A DNA stretch of 64,000 bases from Ascaphus truei (GCA_036426205.1 CM071568.1:36443499-36507498), one strand, 5' to 3'; shown: positions 33,915 to 45,300, counted from the stretch's first letter. Translations and numbers: made by a program. The notes: generated by a model from the sequence alone, not told the origin.

Positions 33915-34045
33915 GTTGAGTGAATAAAAAATCCAGGGCAACTCTAGCATGAAGATCAATTTATTGCAAACTCAAGCAGGATGGTGAAGGTAGATTAAAC
34001 GCACCTACGCGTTTCTTGCCTGGGCAATTTATCAAGGTTTTTCAC
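33915..34045 (-). mobile_element. PLE 3' end fragment
   Basis: ATCAATTTATTGCAAACTC precedes the minus-strand motif CCTTGATAAA, stem TTGCC/GGCAA, GAAACGCGTAG (34005-34037). It abuts a Tc1 terminal fragment at 34046. Confidence 0.5.
34005..34037 (-). other. Hammerhead-like PLE 3' motif
   Basis: Minus strand: CCTTGATAAA, 5-bp stem TTGCC/GGCAA, then GAAACGCGTAG. Confidence 0.5.
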
Positions 34046-34245
34046 ACATGACTTCTCCATTTTGGCTTTATTTTTGTTAAATCCTGACATGGTGTAATAT
34101 GTCATGTGTTGTTGTTAATCTGAGGTTGTATTTACCTATTTTTTAGACCTGCAAAGGAACAAAAGATTGTTATTATGTCCGGATATGTAAAACCATGGAA
34201 TTTAAAGAGGCTGTGCTTTCTTTTTCACACAACTGTATATATAAA
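34046..34245 (-). mobile_element. Tc1-like terminal fragment
   Basis: On the minus strand it reads ACAGTTGTGTGAAAAAGAAA, then the CCTCTTTAAATTCC block and GACATATTACACCATGTCAGG. It is a diverged copy of 18608-18780 in the opposite orientation. Confidence 0.65.
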
Positions 34246-34400
34246 ACCGAAATAGCTGTGTTAGTCCAGTTTTGATAGTGCAGAATAAACGAGTACTTCA
34301 GTATTAAGTGATTCCTTTTTTATTTGGACTAACAATTTTTGTCATAGGACAAGCTTTCGAGAATTCTCCTCTCTTCCTCAGATCAGCAATACTCGTTTAG
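34246..34400 (-). mobile_element. PLE 3' end fragment
   Basis: Minus strand: CTGAGGAAGAGAGGAG, AATTCTCGAAAGCTTG, then GTTAGTCCAAATAAAAAAGG. The motif at 34351-34381 has a GAGA/TCTC stem before CGAAAGC. The sequence is a PLE end without coding region. Confidence 0.5.
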
Positions 34401-34784
34401 CTGGGATGCATATTATTAGCAAATCGGTTGCAATTGCGGTATTTTAGGAGTGCCCCCATTCAAAGGATCTCTCTCTCTCTTCTCCATTCCCCTTTTCCCA
34501 AGAGTTGTGTCCAGTTACCAAGCTTCTTTGTAAGTTTATACAGATGCAGCGGACGTTTTCCGAACAATTCTCAAAATGAATTTCGAGAATTGCAAGAGAT
34601 TCTCTCAAAATTTTCTGCAGCAGACTAATGGCCCATTGGAGTAACACAGCAGGGTCCCTACTCCTACCGAGGACTGCCTGTCTGTAATAGATGCGCAGTA
34701 AGAGATAGGTTGAATCAGTCACCCTAACTGCGTGCCTCTCACAGTTGATCGCTGGGGTTTTATTTAATTTTAAACATTACAGTA
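34401..34784. other. No recognised feature
   Basis: Unique-looking sequence, no supported gene. Confidence 0.45.
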
Positions 34785-35040
34785 TTGTAGCAGGGGGTCT
34801 CTGGAGCCGAACCGCATTGATTTCAGGTCCAGGGACCCCCTACTTTCCGAGAACCAGGCCCCATTATGGAGTGCCGGTATCCCCGCCATGTAAATATCCT
34901 GTGGGTCAAGTCACCGAGGGTTTTTAGATTGAAGGAGATACTGGCACCCCATAACAGTGTCTGTATCTCGGGAAGTAGGGGGTCCCCGAGGCTGAAATAA
35001 ACTTTGTTCATCTCAGGAGACCCCCTGCTCACGCACACTA
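34785..35040. mobile_element. Foldback repeat, family member 2
   Basis: GGGACCCCCTACTTTCCGAG ... GAGTGCCGGTATCCCC on the left, and the inverse of GGAGATACTGGCACCCCAT ... TCTCGGGAAGTAGGGGGTCCC on the right. It is the same family as 2640-2915. Confidence 0.55.
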
Positions 35041-35351
35041 TGAATACAAATAAAATGTAAGCAGCTTCATGATTTGTTATTAGACGGTGGGGGGGGGTGT
35101 TTGATACTAGTGTGCGGTAGAAGGGGGTCTCCCCCTACTACCCTGTCACAGCAAGAATCATCTTAATGACCATGGCACTGAATCTCATTCCAGAAGATTC
35201 CATACTGAAGAGGATCCCACCACTGCCTAGACAATGAACCTCCAGTTTTAAAGAGATTTAAACTGTGAACGGGAAGTTCAAGTCAGCATAGGGCTAGTAC
35301 TACTGAAATGGAGAATGCAGAGAATCAGATTCAGAATGAGAATAATCCAGT
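35041..35351. other. Spacer before the complete PLE
   Basis: Contains TACTAGTGTGCGG, also seen at 2647, so the foldback family may extend here. No gene. Confidence 0.4.
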
Positions 35352-35461
35352 CAGTTCTTGGGAGAAAAAGGAGACCAAAAGCGCACCAGCACAAACGGAG
35401 CAGGAAGGACCCAAAACGAAAAATAATTAAAAGGGCACTTTAATGTGACAAAAGAACCATC

Positions 35462-35498
35462 CAACGTGTTTTGAACGTCACAGCGTTCTTTTTCAAGG
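35462..35498 (-). other. Hammerhead-like motif in PLE 3' UTR
   Basis: Minus strand: CCTTGAAAAAG, 5-bp stem GAACG/CGTTC, then AAAACACGTTG, about 100 bases from the element's 3' end. Confidence 0.5.
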
Positions 35499-36240
35499 AT
35501 AAAACACAATGTGATAACATCCATTATAAACTGTCTTACCTGTGAGCCGCTTCGCGCCAAAAATCGGAACCTGATGACGTCATGACGTTGCGCGCGTCAT
35601 CGCGCATGCGCAGAGCGACTCAGTGCCGATCTAAGGGCAAAGGGAAGTCCCACAGGCAGTGTGGTCATTTTGGATAAGGGCAAGTATAGGAACACACTAT
35701 AAATGTATTACTAAACATCCCTGCAAGACAGAAGTGTATTGCTACTCATTGCGCATGCGCATTACGACGAAATGAAGCTATGCAAAGCTAAACTAACAAT
35801 TATAAAGGAATACAAATATACCAAAAAGAAAAACATAAGAAAAGTAAATTAAAAGACTATTGTGTTACAACTTAAACTACATATGAAAAAAGTAAGAATA
35901 AAAAGAACATATAAACATAATTAAGGTTAAAAATGTGCAAAAAGATATAACTTGAAAACATATTGAAACATACATACTGCATAATACAGATTGTGAACCT
36001 AAATCCCAGGAACCAGGGAAATACAACAATTATCATATATAAAATACATTATATAGAATATTATCAACACAATACATCAAAGAATCGATTTAACTAGAAC
36101 TTTATAAAATTCATTTATAACATTTTCATAATAATGCTTGAGTTTCAAGGGTTATATTTGATCAAAATTTAATGTCTGAAATATTGTCAGCTGATCTTAA
36201 TAAACCTAAATTACAATATAGTTGACCAATTGTAAAAATT

Positions 36241-37277
36241 TTACAAGAAATGTGTTAGCTGCCAGTCAATATTCAAGCCCATAGGGAAGCGTGTTTGGAG
36301 AGTAAAGATCCAATACGCCTCCCTACGGTCTAGAAGGTTGACGTGATCACCTCCTCTAGATTTAGAACTAACTGATTCAATCCCCAGGAAGGAAACATTA
36401 CTAGTTCCTCCCTGACCACATTCTGTGAAATGTTTAGAGACTGGATGATTGGTGTCTTTCAATCTTATGAGCCTCAAATGCTCTAACATCCTGACCTTAA
36501 GGGCCCTAGTCGTCCTCCCCACGTACCTCTTGCCACAACCACATGTTATGAGATAAACCACAAATTGACTTTTACAATTTATAAAACTTTTGATCTTATA
36601 TTCCTTATTCATTGATCTATTCACAACATGTGGCAGTGGCAAGGCAAACTGTAAAAAACTTTTTGCCGGCTTCATGTGTTTACATACACTACAAGAGCCA
36701 CATTTGAAGGAACCCCTAGTGATAAAAGGTACTGTAGACCCAGAAGATTTTAGTTCACTTGGTGAGACATGAGATCCAATTGTTCTCGCTCTACGATATA
36801 CAAAAGTAGGACCAGATTCAACATATTTTTTAAGTACAGGGTCCATGGATAAGATATTCCAATGTTTTGAAATTATGGAGTTAATTTTTCCACTTTGTTT
36901 ATTAAATTGTGAAATAAAAAGAGGACATTTATTTTTTGATTTTATCAATCCACGTGTGTCCTGTTTGACAACAATTGTCTCATTATTGTTAACAAGGTGA
37001 GAATCTCCAATTGAATGTGTGGGCAACAATGATGCCATCTCTGTTTGTACTGCGTTATTAAAAGCAATTGCTATATGTGATTTAGGGTATCCCCTTTCCA
37101 AAAATCTCTTCGTAAGTTCCTCAGACTGAGAAAGGAAACCACTAAATGTGGAACAATTCCTTCTCAGTCTGAGTAACTGTCCCCTTGGTATGGCCTTTAT
37201 GATGTGAGATGGATGGCAACTGTCCGCCCTAAGAAAGGTATTTCTGGCGTTTAACTTCCTATAAACGTCCGTTTGGA
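36241..37277 (-). pseudogene. PLE GIY-YIG endonuclease
   Basis: The frame opens right after the frameshift at 37278-37285 with the linker GQLLRLRRNCSTFSGFLSQ, then RFLERGYPKSH. A CGSCSVCKHM cysteine cluster precedes VVYLITCGCGKRYVGRTTRA (the GIY-YIG signature as VYL...YVG), the helix Arg in KVRMLEH, and DRREAYWIFTLQT with the catalytic Glu. It would nick target DNA during PLE integration. The frame runs to the stop near 36241. It was probably one polyprotein with the reverse transcriptase upstream. Confidence 0.85.
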
Positions 37278-38782
37278 TTTTTTTTGTCTATATCCACAAA
37301 TAATTGTAGATCCAGAAATTCAATGTGGTGAAAATGAAAATTTAATGTAAATTTTAAATTATAAATATTGTCATTAAGATAAGATACAAAGGCGTGAAGT
37401 GTAGTGACATCCCCTCTCCAAATGATAATTAAGTCGTCCACAAATCTTTTATAAAAAACAATATTGTGACGAAATGAGTTAGTGCTTGAATAAATAAAAA
37501 GTGCTTCCCACCACCCCATAAATAAGTTAGCAAAAGAAGGAGCAAAACTTGTACCCATAGCAGTGCCAATAAGTTGCAAATAAAACTTATCATTAAATGT
37601 GAAAAAATTGTGCGTGAGAAAAAAGTGAATAGCGTCCAAAATAAAAGCCGATTGAAAAATTGATATTTCTGGTATCTCAATAAATTGGCGGACAGCTGCC
37701 AGCCCATGGTCATGTTGTATAACTGAATACAGAGAGGTAACATCGAGTGTTACCCACAGGTAATGATTACCCCATTTGACATTTTTGATCTGATTAAGGA
37801 GATCACCAGAGTCCCGTATAAATGAAGGCAACTTTCTAACAAATGGCTGAAGAAAACCATTAACATATCTTGACAGACCATCTCCCAAAGATCCAATACT
37901 AGAGACAATAGGACGACCCGGAGGGTCGACCAATGTCTTATGGATCTTTGGGAGATGGTGGAAGATAGGAACAATGGGATGAGATGGTATAATATATTTA
38001 ACCTCTTCCTTTGATAAAACTTCCATAATAACACCTGAGTCAACCAGTTCTGCAAGGACCTCCAAGAAGTGAGGAGTGGGATCGGCAGGTAGTACACGAT
38101 AGGACCGGCCATCATCCAGTTGGCGTAAAGCCTCCCTGATGTAACCGTCTCTACCCTGCACCACCACCGCGCCCCCCTTGTCCGCACTCTTGATGACCAA
38201 AGCAGAGTTATTTTTCAAAGATTTTAGAGCTAAACGTTCATTTTGATTCAAATTGTCATGATCTATATATGATAGGGAAAATACCTGAGCTAGAAGACGT
38301 AGGTCCCTAATGACCAAATTTTCAAACATAGTTAGAAATTGACCCTTAACATGAGTGGGGTAGAAGACAGAGCTCTTTTTTAGGCCAGAATTCAATTCAG
38401 AAAATGTAGGAATACTGATATCATCTACAGTCTGTTCAGACAAAAGATCATTCATATCTTGCAGGGTGCAAAAGTCATTAAATGTATGTAAAGCAATAGA
38501 TACTGGAGGAACAGAGTCAGATGAGGGGACATCACTCTCGATAGCGAGTGGTGGCCCCCCATCCAAATCCCCATCTCCGGTCGACCTAGAAACATTTGGA
38601 ATAAAATTGTCAAAAAACTTTTTCAAGGATAATTTCCGAACAAACTTATACACATCAATAGTGGTTTCAAACAAATTAAAGTTCATTGAAGGTGAATATT
38701 TTAGGCCTTTATCCAGTAGTGACAACTCTATGGGGGAGAGAACAGTTCCTGAAATATTTATGACATTTGATACATCATTCAA
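37259..38782 (-). pseudogene. PLE reverse transcriptase
   Basis: 507 codons. The N-terminal LSPIELSLLDKGLKYSPS block matches the PLE KGL.F.PT motif. Then come KSADKGGAVVV, HHLPKIHKT, PPGRPIVSS, TLDVTSLYS, GTAMGTSFAPSFANLFM and the catalytic FVDD in YKRFVDDLIIIW, followed by IEFLDLQLFVD. The upstream boundary is not an ATG: the frame is open through TTG at 38782 into the end of the preceding ORF, which it overlaps. The frame ends early because of an A-run (complement of 37278-37285), which appears one base too long. Confidence 0.85.
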
Positions 38783-39806
38783 AACTTCTTCCTTTTGGAG
38801 GCGGACCTGTAGCCCCCTCCTCCTACCCCCCCTCTTCCCTCTTCTGATTCTCTTGTGTCCTTTTGAAATAAAGGGAAAGATTTTTGTTGTTGTTGCTGTC
38901 TCTGTTGGTTAACATTTTGATAAGAAAAAGCATCATGGGATTGGTCCTGACCAGACTCAGACCTAGGTGGTTGACCCCAAAAGGTGCGACCACCCCTCCC
39001 TCGCCCTCTAGAGGGAGCTCCACGACCACGATGATCATCATTCTCAAATGTATTGACAAAAGATACAGAATGAGAGGTAGAGGCAGTTTCTGCATCTGAA
39101 ACATCAGATTCGCCACTCTGATAATCCACATTCTTAGACTTTAAAATAGACTTATTGGGAGTAGATTTGAACTGAATGAATGATTTCTCTTTCTTATTTG
39201 ATCTATCTTGAATTGAATTTATCCTCTGCCAATGGTAAACCTGGTTCTTTTCATAGTCATATCTGTCCCGATCATATTTACTTTGTTTTTTAGACATGAT
39301 ACCACATTCCACATTTTTCACCGTTTTGGAGAGAATAAGATCAAATTCCTTAAAGCCCTTTAAACCTTTAAAACTGTATAGATTTTTTTGCAGTTCTGTG
39401 ATTTGAATATCAAGCTGATCTTTCTCCTTCATTTTCTGTGTCACTATTAACTCCATTAAATGAAAGGAGCAGTCATTAAGGGCTGCAACCCATCTATTTT
39501 CAAAATCCACATCTGGAAAACCAAAAGAGGGGGCCTTCTTCACCCTTAATCCTCTTGGGATCCTTTTACATTTGGCATAGTTCTCCAAGCTTATAATGTC
39601 CCACCATAAGCGGTTTTTATGAATCAATAAACTTTCCAATTTTTGAAAATGGATTTTGAGCTCAGAGATGTCAGTGGTATCCAAATCCACAATGTTATCA
39701 AACACACGTAAAGCTTGTTTTTTTCTTTGTGTATATCACAATTGTGGAAGAAGTAAGTATTTGAAATATCTTCTAATTCATCCATATTATCCCCTTGTTC
39801 CTCCAT
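38779..39806 (-). pseudogene. PLE N-terminal ORF (coiled-coil, basic tail)
   Basis: The ATG at 39806 starts MEEQGDNMDELED. A frameshift in an A7 run (about 39716-39722) moves the frame into the 308-codon segment ISELKIHFQKLESLLIHKNR, MKEKDQLDIQITELQKNL (heptad-like helices) and a Gly/Arg-rich end (GRGAPSRGRGRGG). It resembles the N-terminal region of frog PLE polyproteins, probably nucleic-acid binding. The stop TGA at 38779-38781 overlaps the reverse transcriptase frame; this may be a third indel or a genuine recoding or restart point. Confidence 0.65.
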
Positions 39807-39971
39807 AGCGATATAATGGAAAACAAAGGGGGTACTAAAGCCACAAAAAAGTGACTATAAAAATATGCATAAATAGCAAAAATATAAAAATAGGGACCTT
39901 CCTTATAATGTCAAAAATTAAGCTCCAAAAAACCTATGCATGTGCAGCTCCAACCTGTATATATTGCAATG

Positions 39972-40257
39972 TAGAAAATAGCTGAAGCTCTCAAATGCAG
40001 GTCTATTAACCCAAAATAAGCCAAACCACTAAACCAGGGTACTAACAAATGACATAGTACCTAATGTGTAATAGTCTGGGTACTATCCTCCTGAAGACAG
40101 GTGGTAGATGGTACAAGCCCACTTACCATCAGTCTCAATGGCAGGTTCCCCATACTATTACACATTAGGTACTATGTCATTTGTTAGTACCCTGGTTTAG
40201 TGGTTTGGCTTATTTTGGGTTAATATACCTGCATTTGAGCGCTTCAGCTATTTTCTA
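39972..40257. repeat. PLE 5'-terminal inverted repeat (hairpin)
   Basis: The arm at 39972-40076 (TAGAAAATAGCTGAAGC ... CATTAGGTACTATG inverse) and the arm at 40153-40257 are nearly perfect inverted copies, ~105 bp each, with a ~76-bp spacer. The outer arm ends exactly at the target duplication, so the hairpin belongs to the element. Inverted terminal copies are known for PLEs. Confidence 0.85.
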
Positions 40258-40318
40258 CAGTTCTTGGGAGAAGCCAGTACCACAACAGTCAGTGCCAGCT
40301 GCTGTTACTGCTGTTACT

Positions 40319-41358
40319 GCTGTAACCAGGGCCGTCGACAGGGGGGGACAGCCGGTATTGTTGTCCAGGGCCCGCCCAGTCAAGGGGCCTGGCCTCCCTG
40401 TCGGCAACACTACAGTTTCCAATCTGTGCAGGCAAGCTCTTTCCTGACTGCCGCCCCATCCCTTCCCTTCCCTCCTCAGGCAAGCCAGGCCCTCCCTTTT
40501 CCTGGCTGCCGCCCCCTCACTTCTCTACTGAGCCGGGCCCTCCCCTTTCCTGAATGCCGACCCCCTCCCTTCACTCATGAACCGGGCCTTCCCCTTTCCT
40601 GGCTGCCTTGCCCCTCCCTTCCCTCCTCAGGCAAGCCAGGCCCTCACCTTTCCTGGCTGCCACCTCCTCCCTTCTCTCCAAAGCCGAGTCCTCCCCTTTC
40701 CTGGCTGCATTTTTATGTATGTGTTTGGGGTGGGGGGCTTATTGTGTGTGTCACTGTGTGTGTGTCACTGTGTGAGTGTGTCACTGGGTGTGTGTGTGTC
40801 ACTGGGTGTGTGTGTGTGTGTGTGTGGCGGTGTGTCACTGTGTGTGTCACTGTGGTTGTCACTGTGTGTGGTTGTCACTGTGTGTGTGTCACTTTGTGTA
40901 TGTTTGTCACATTGTGTGTGTGTCACTGTGCGTGTGTCACTGTATGTTTGTGTGTCACTATGTGTGTCACTATTTGTGTGTGTGTCACTGTGTGTGTGTC
41001 ATTGTGTGTGCCACGGTATATTTGTGTCACTGTGTGTGTGTCAATGTGTGTGTGTGTGTCACTGTGTATGAGTGTTACTGTGTGTCACTGTGTTTGTATC
41101 ATTGTGTGTGCACAGATATTGGGGGGGAGGTTATTGAGTGTGGGGAGGGGAGTAAAATACATGGGGGTGGGAGTGGTGGGAGTGTAAGAGAGAGGGGGAG
41201 GAAAGGGTGATGGGGGAATGTAAGAGGGGGTGAGAGGGAGGAAGTGTTTGAGAAAATCAGGGGATGTTCTCGCAAGGCCACTGACACGTGGGTGTGGAGC
41301 CCCGGTGGAAACGTTAGTCCTGGGTCCCGGGAAAGCTTTCTGCGGCCCTGGCTGCAAC
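40319..41358. mobile_element. hAT-like MITE with 8-bp TSD
   Basis: CAGGGCCG at 40327 and CGGCCCTG ending at 41350 are perfect inverted 8-mers. They are flanked by GCTGTAAC (40319-40326) and GCTGCAAC (41351-41358), an 8-bp target duplication with one mismatch. The inside has ~60-bp CCTTTCCTGGCTGCC(G)CC repeats (40440-40710) and a TGTGTCACTG minisatellite. The open frames that span it are low-complexity translations. Confidence 0.75.
40739..41110. repeat. (TGTGTGTCACTG)n minisatellite
   Basis: About 30 copies of TGTG(TG)nTCAC with variable TG number, inside the hAT-like element. Confidence 0.95.
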
Positions 41359-41739
41359 TGAGTCATCTACAAAAGACACATCATTCTTGTCACATTCATT
41401 CGCATTGATTAATGTCGAACAAGCTCTGGCATTGATAGTACAAAACCCTGAAGTGCTGTAAAGAGAGCCAGATGAAGAAGAGGACACTGTGACTCTGAGG
41501 AGCAGGGGGTGAACTTGATGCTGAATCCTCTATTCAAACATCACTTTTGGGAATGAGGATTCTGATGAGGGTGATGATGTTGTTAGAGACTGATTTAGAA
41601 ATTAATTTGGAAAGGGGTTGTGGTTGCACTGGTGGTGGCTATGATGAATGTGATGATACGTTGATAATTTTAAAAGATTGTGAAAAAGCATCAACAAGTA
41701 AAAGAAATAATGGAAGCAGTTAAACGCATACATATTTTA
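41359..41739. other. Unrecognised, acidic-codon-rich stretch
   Basis: Contains GAAGAAGAGGACACTGTGAC and GATGAGGGTGATGATG, which look like a decayed acidic coding segment with stops in all frames. I cannot name it. Confidence 0.35.
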
Positions 41740-41960
41740 TTGTATTGCATGTCTTTATTTATATACAGTAGCGCCATTAATGCACATAGCGCTTCACAGT
41801 AGTAATACACGTGGTAATCAAATAAATAACAGATAATATAAATAACAGGTCATGGGAATAAGTGCTTCAGACATAAAAGTAACATTAAGGAAAAGGAGTC
41901 CCTGCTCCGAGGAGATTACAGTCTAATTGGTAGATAGGGAGAACATACAGAGACAGTAAT
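41740..41960 (+). mobile_element. SINE-like dispersed repeat
   Basis: TATTGTATTGCATGTCTTTATTTATATACAG, then TAGCGCCATTAATGCACATA and GCGCTTCACAGTAGTAATAC, shares ~75 bp with the LINE 3' UTR at 10160-10235. It then continues differently (AGGAGTCCCTGCTCC, GAGATTACAGTCTAATTGG). Confidence 0.55.
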
Positions 41961-42309
41961 ATTTAAACATTGCCAAATATCATCAACTTTAACACCACGT
42001 ACATTGACACCCTCCTCATCATTCATCATCCTCTGTTGTTATACAGTCTATGCGATCGTGCTCACAAGTGATATTTGTATTTACTGTACTCTGTACAGTA
42101 GGAGGATTTTTTGTCACTTTTATTTTTTGTATCAATCTTTTTTTATTGGCATTGACATTTACAAGTATAGGTACATTTTTGTCAACAACATATAACTGTA
42201 TAACTTTGATTGTACTGAGTGGATTCTGGCCCGCATAGTTTTTTTGAGATTTGAGGGTAAGGGTAGAGAGGGGGGGGGAGTGTGGGGAGTGTGGGGATAG
42301 GGGGGGGTA

Positions 42310-45300
42310 AACAAACATTGGGGGTGGGGTCCCCCGAGGCTCGTCCCTTCCTCCTGCCTTTGGGTTCTGAAGTCGTCTCCTAATTCCAGTTTCCGCACTG
42401 TCCCATTGTCCCTAGCCCTAGGGCCTATCCATGGGTCCCAGGAGTTCCAGAACTGCTGCATTTTTTTGTTTAGCATGGCGGTTAGTTTTTCCATTGACAT
42501 TACCTCGTCTACCCATCTTATGACCGTGTTTCTTGCCGGGGCTTTGACCTGCTTCCAGGCTGCTGCTATTGAGCACCTGGCCGACCGTCAAAATTGCAGA
42601 GACCAGTCTATTCATTGGTGGGGGTAGGTCGTCGAACGGTTTACTCAGCACCAGGGACAGTGGATCCAGGGGGAAAGGGATCCCCGTTGTCTCGTAGAGC
42701 AACGTCTGAATCTTTACCCAGAACCTCTGAATCTCCGGACACGACCACCAAATATGGGCCATGTCTCCCTTTTGACCACATCCCCTCCAGCACAAGTCGG
42801 ATGTGCCGGGGAAGATCTGTCTCAGTCTAGCCGGGGTCAGGTACCACTGGAATAAAATCTTGTAGATATTTTCTTTAGTTACTGTGCAAATTGAGGTTTT
42901 TGCCGCCATCTCCCAGATATCCTCCCACTCCTCATTGTCAATTTGTATATTTAGGTCCGCAGACCATTTTTGCATGTATTGGTGGGTCGGGGGTTCTGAT
43001 GCTGACTCTATCCACCTATAAATCTCCGAGATTAGGCCTCTTTGATACCTGCCTATACTGCATAGTTTTTCAAATCTGGTGGGTGGGGGAAATTTGGAGT
43101 TCTGAGCGGGAGACATCAGAAAATGTCTAATTTGTAGGTATTTGAATAGATGGAGGTGTTGTGATTGGTACTTGTCTCGTAATTCTTTAAAGGATAGGAT
43201 CTCTCCATTGTTCAGCAGATTGGCCACCAGCCTTATTCCAAGACCCTGAAATTGGTCAAATTGCTTTTTGGAGCACCAGGGCGGGAAGTTCGGGTTGCCA
43301 AAAATAGGGGTGATTTGTGATGAGGTGTTTAGCAGGCCATATTTCCCTTTGCTTTTAATCCAAGTATCCCACGTGCATCTCATTGCGCCTAGCTCAAACC
43401 TCCTCGGTCCTCCCTCTTTTCCCCCTTGGGACCACATGAGGACCTGAAGTGTGGATGGGGCTGCGTAGTGTGATTCTATCTCGAGCCAGCGGGCCGATGC
43501 CGGGTCGCAATTCCAAACTACGGCTTGCTTCAGCTTGGCTGCTAGATAGTACCTGACCATATCGGGGACCCCCAGACCCCCTCTCGATTTTGGTGATAGT
43601 AAGACCGATCTGGGGACCCTCGGTCTTTTATCGTTCCAGATAAATTGGAACATTAGGGCCTGTATTTTTTTCATGGCTGCTAGTGGGACAACTACGGGGA
43701 GTGTTTGAAAGAAGTTCAGCAACCTTGCGAGAATATTATTTTTAAGCGAGACTATTCTCCCAAACCATGATATTTGGAGTTTTTTCCAAGACTCTAAGTC
43801 TTTTTTAATCTGGTGAAATAGTGGGGGATAATTGTCTAGATAAAGGGATTTGTGGGAGCTCGAGATTCTTGTACCGAGTTATTTGATATATGTGGTGCTC
43901 CACTTATATTTATAATTGGTTTGTAGTAGCTTCCACGTTGTGTTTGGGAGGGATATATTAAGAGCTTCTGACTTGTCTATATTTATTTTATAGTCAGACA
44001 CTGTACCAAACTGGTGGAGTACCTTTTGTAGTTTAGGGAGAGAGATGTGGGGGTCAGCGAGGGTCAGGATCACATCATCCGCAATAGGGAAATTTTGTAT
44101 TCTTTTTCGGAGTTCGAAATCCCCTTGGTGCTTTTTTCTTCTCTAATTTTGGTTGCCAAGGGTTCAATTGTTAGTGCAAATAGTAGTGGGGATAGCGGGC
44201 AACCCTGTCTGGTCCCATTTCTGATTGTAATTGGTTCTGATAGGCCTCCTGAGATTTTTACAAATGCTGTGGGATTTTGGTAGAGGGCTCTAACACCCTC
44301 CAAATAAGGACCGTTAAAACCAAACTTCAACATTGTTTGATCTAGGAAGGACCATTTGATCCTGTCGAATGCTTTTTCCGCGTCGAGGCTGAGGATCATT
44401 GCTTTGGTACCTGTGAGATGAACGTGGTCGATGATATCCACTATTTTGCGGGTTTTGTCGAAGGCCTGTCTTCCAGACACAAAACCTACTTGATCTGTAT
44501 TAATGAGTCGGGGGAGAATCGGGTTGAGCCTGTTTGCCAATATCTTGCTGTAAATTTTGAGATCTGATTTCAGTAGGGATATTGGCCTATAATTCCCACA
44601 GAGGAGTGGGTCTCTCCCCTCTTTGTGGATTATGGCCAAATTGGCTGCAGTGATGGTAGCGGGGATTGGCTCTCCTTGTAAGAAGGAGTTGAACATGTCG
44701 AGCAGGTAAGGGGACAGAGTCAGCATGAATGTCTTATAATAGGTGTTAGAGAATCTGTCTGGACCCGGTGTTTTTGCTGGCTTGAGGGAGCTTATGGCTT
44801 CGGTTAGTTCTTCCAGGGTGATGTTTCTATTTAGTTTTTCTAATTCAGCCTTCGAGAGGGAGGGGAGATTACACTGCTCAAGGTATCTTGAGATCGCCTC
44901 CAAGGGGATCTGGCTTTGGCCTGGTGGGTGTAGGTTATACAAATCCGAGTAGTAGTCGTCAAATTCTTGTGCTATTTCTTTTTCAACAAATGTGATTCTC
45001 CCCGTTTTTGTGCGGATTTTGGAGATCTGTGATTTGACCCGAATGCCTCTTAATTTTGTGGCTAAAAGCTTATCGGCTTTGTTTCCTTTATCAAAAAAAA
45101 TGTGTTTTGTCCATCTCAGGGCTCTTTCTACTTCTAATTGTGTTTGTTTAAGGGCTGCTCGTGTTTGGTTTAACTGCTTTAATATCTTTTTGGATGCTGT
45201 CGCTTTATGTTGCTGCTCTAGTTGTGTGATTTTATCTGTTAGTTCTGTTTGGAGTTTGATTTTTTGTTTTTTCTTGTAGGCCGAGATAGAGATAAGGTCT

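Larger units (their letters stand above)
35352..40272 (-). mobile_element. Complete Penelope-like element with 15-bp TSD
   Basis: CAGTTCTTGGGAGAA stands at 35352-35366 and again at 40258-40272, so the inserted element spans 35367-40257 (4.89 kb). In coding direction it has a terminal hairpin (40257-39972), an ORF with coiled-coil character, a reverse transcriptase, a GIY-YIG endonuclease and a 3' UTR with a hammerhead-like motif (35462-35498). The order matches endonuclease-positive PLEs. Three frame breaks suggest recent inactivation or sequencing errors at two homopolymers. Confidence 0.85.

Noticed and set aside
35568..35611. CTGATGACGTCATGACG as a true hammerhead core
   Set aside because: It has CTGATGA but no GAAA at the right distance; the CRE-like TGACGTCA explains the similarity.
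40264..41210. Long open frames of up to 307 codons, rich in Cys-Val-Ser
   Set aside because: They translate the TGTGTCACTG minisatellite and C-rich repeats of a hAT-like MITE. All three frames are open for the same reason.
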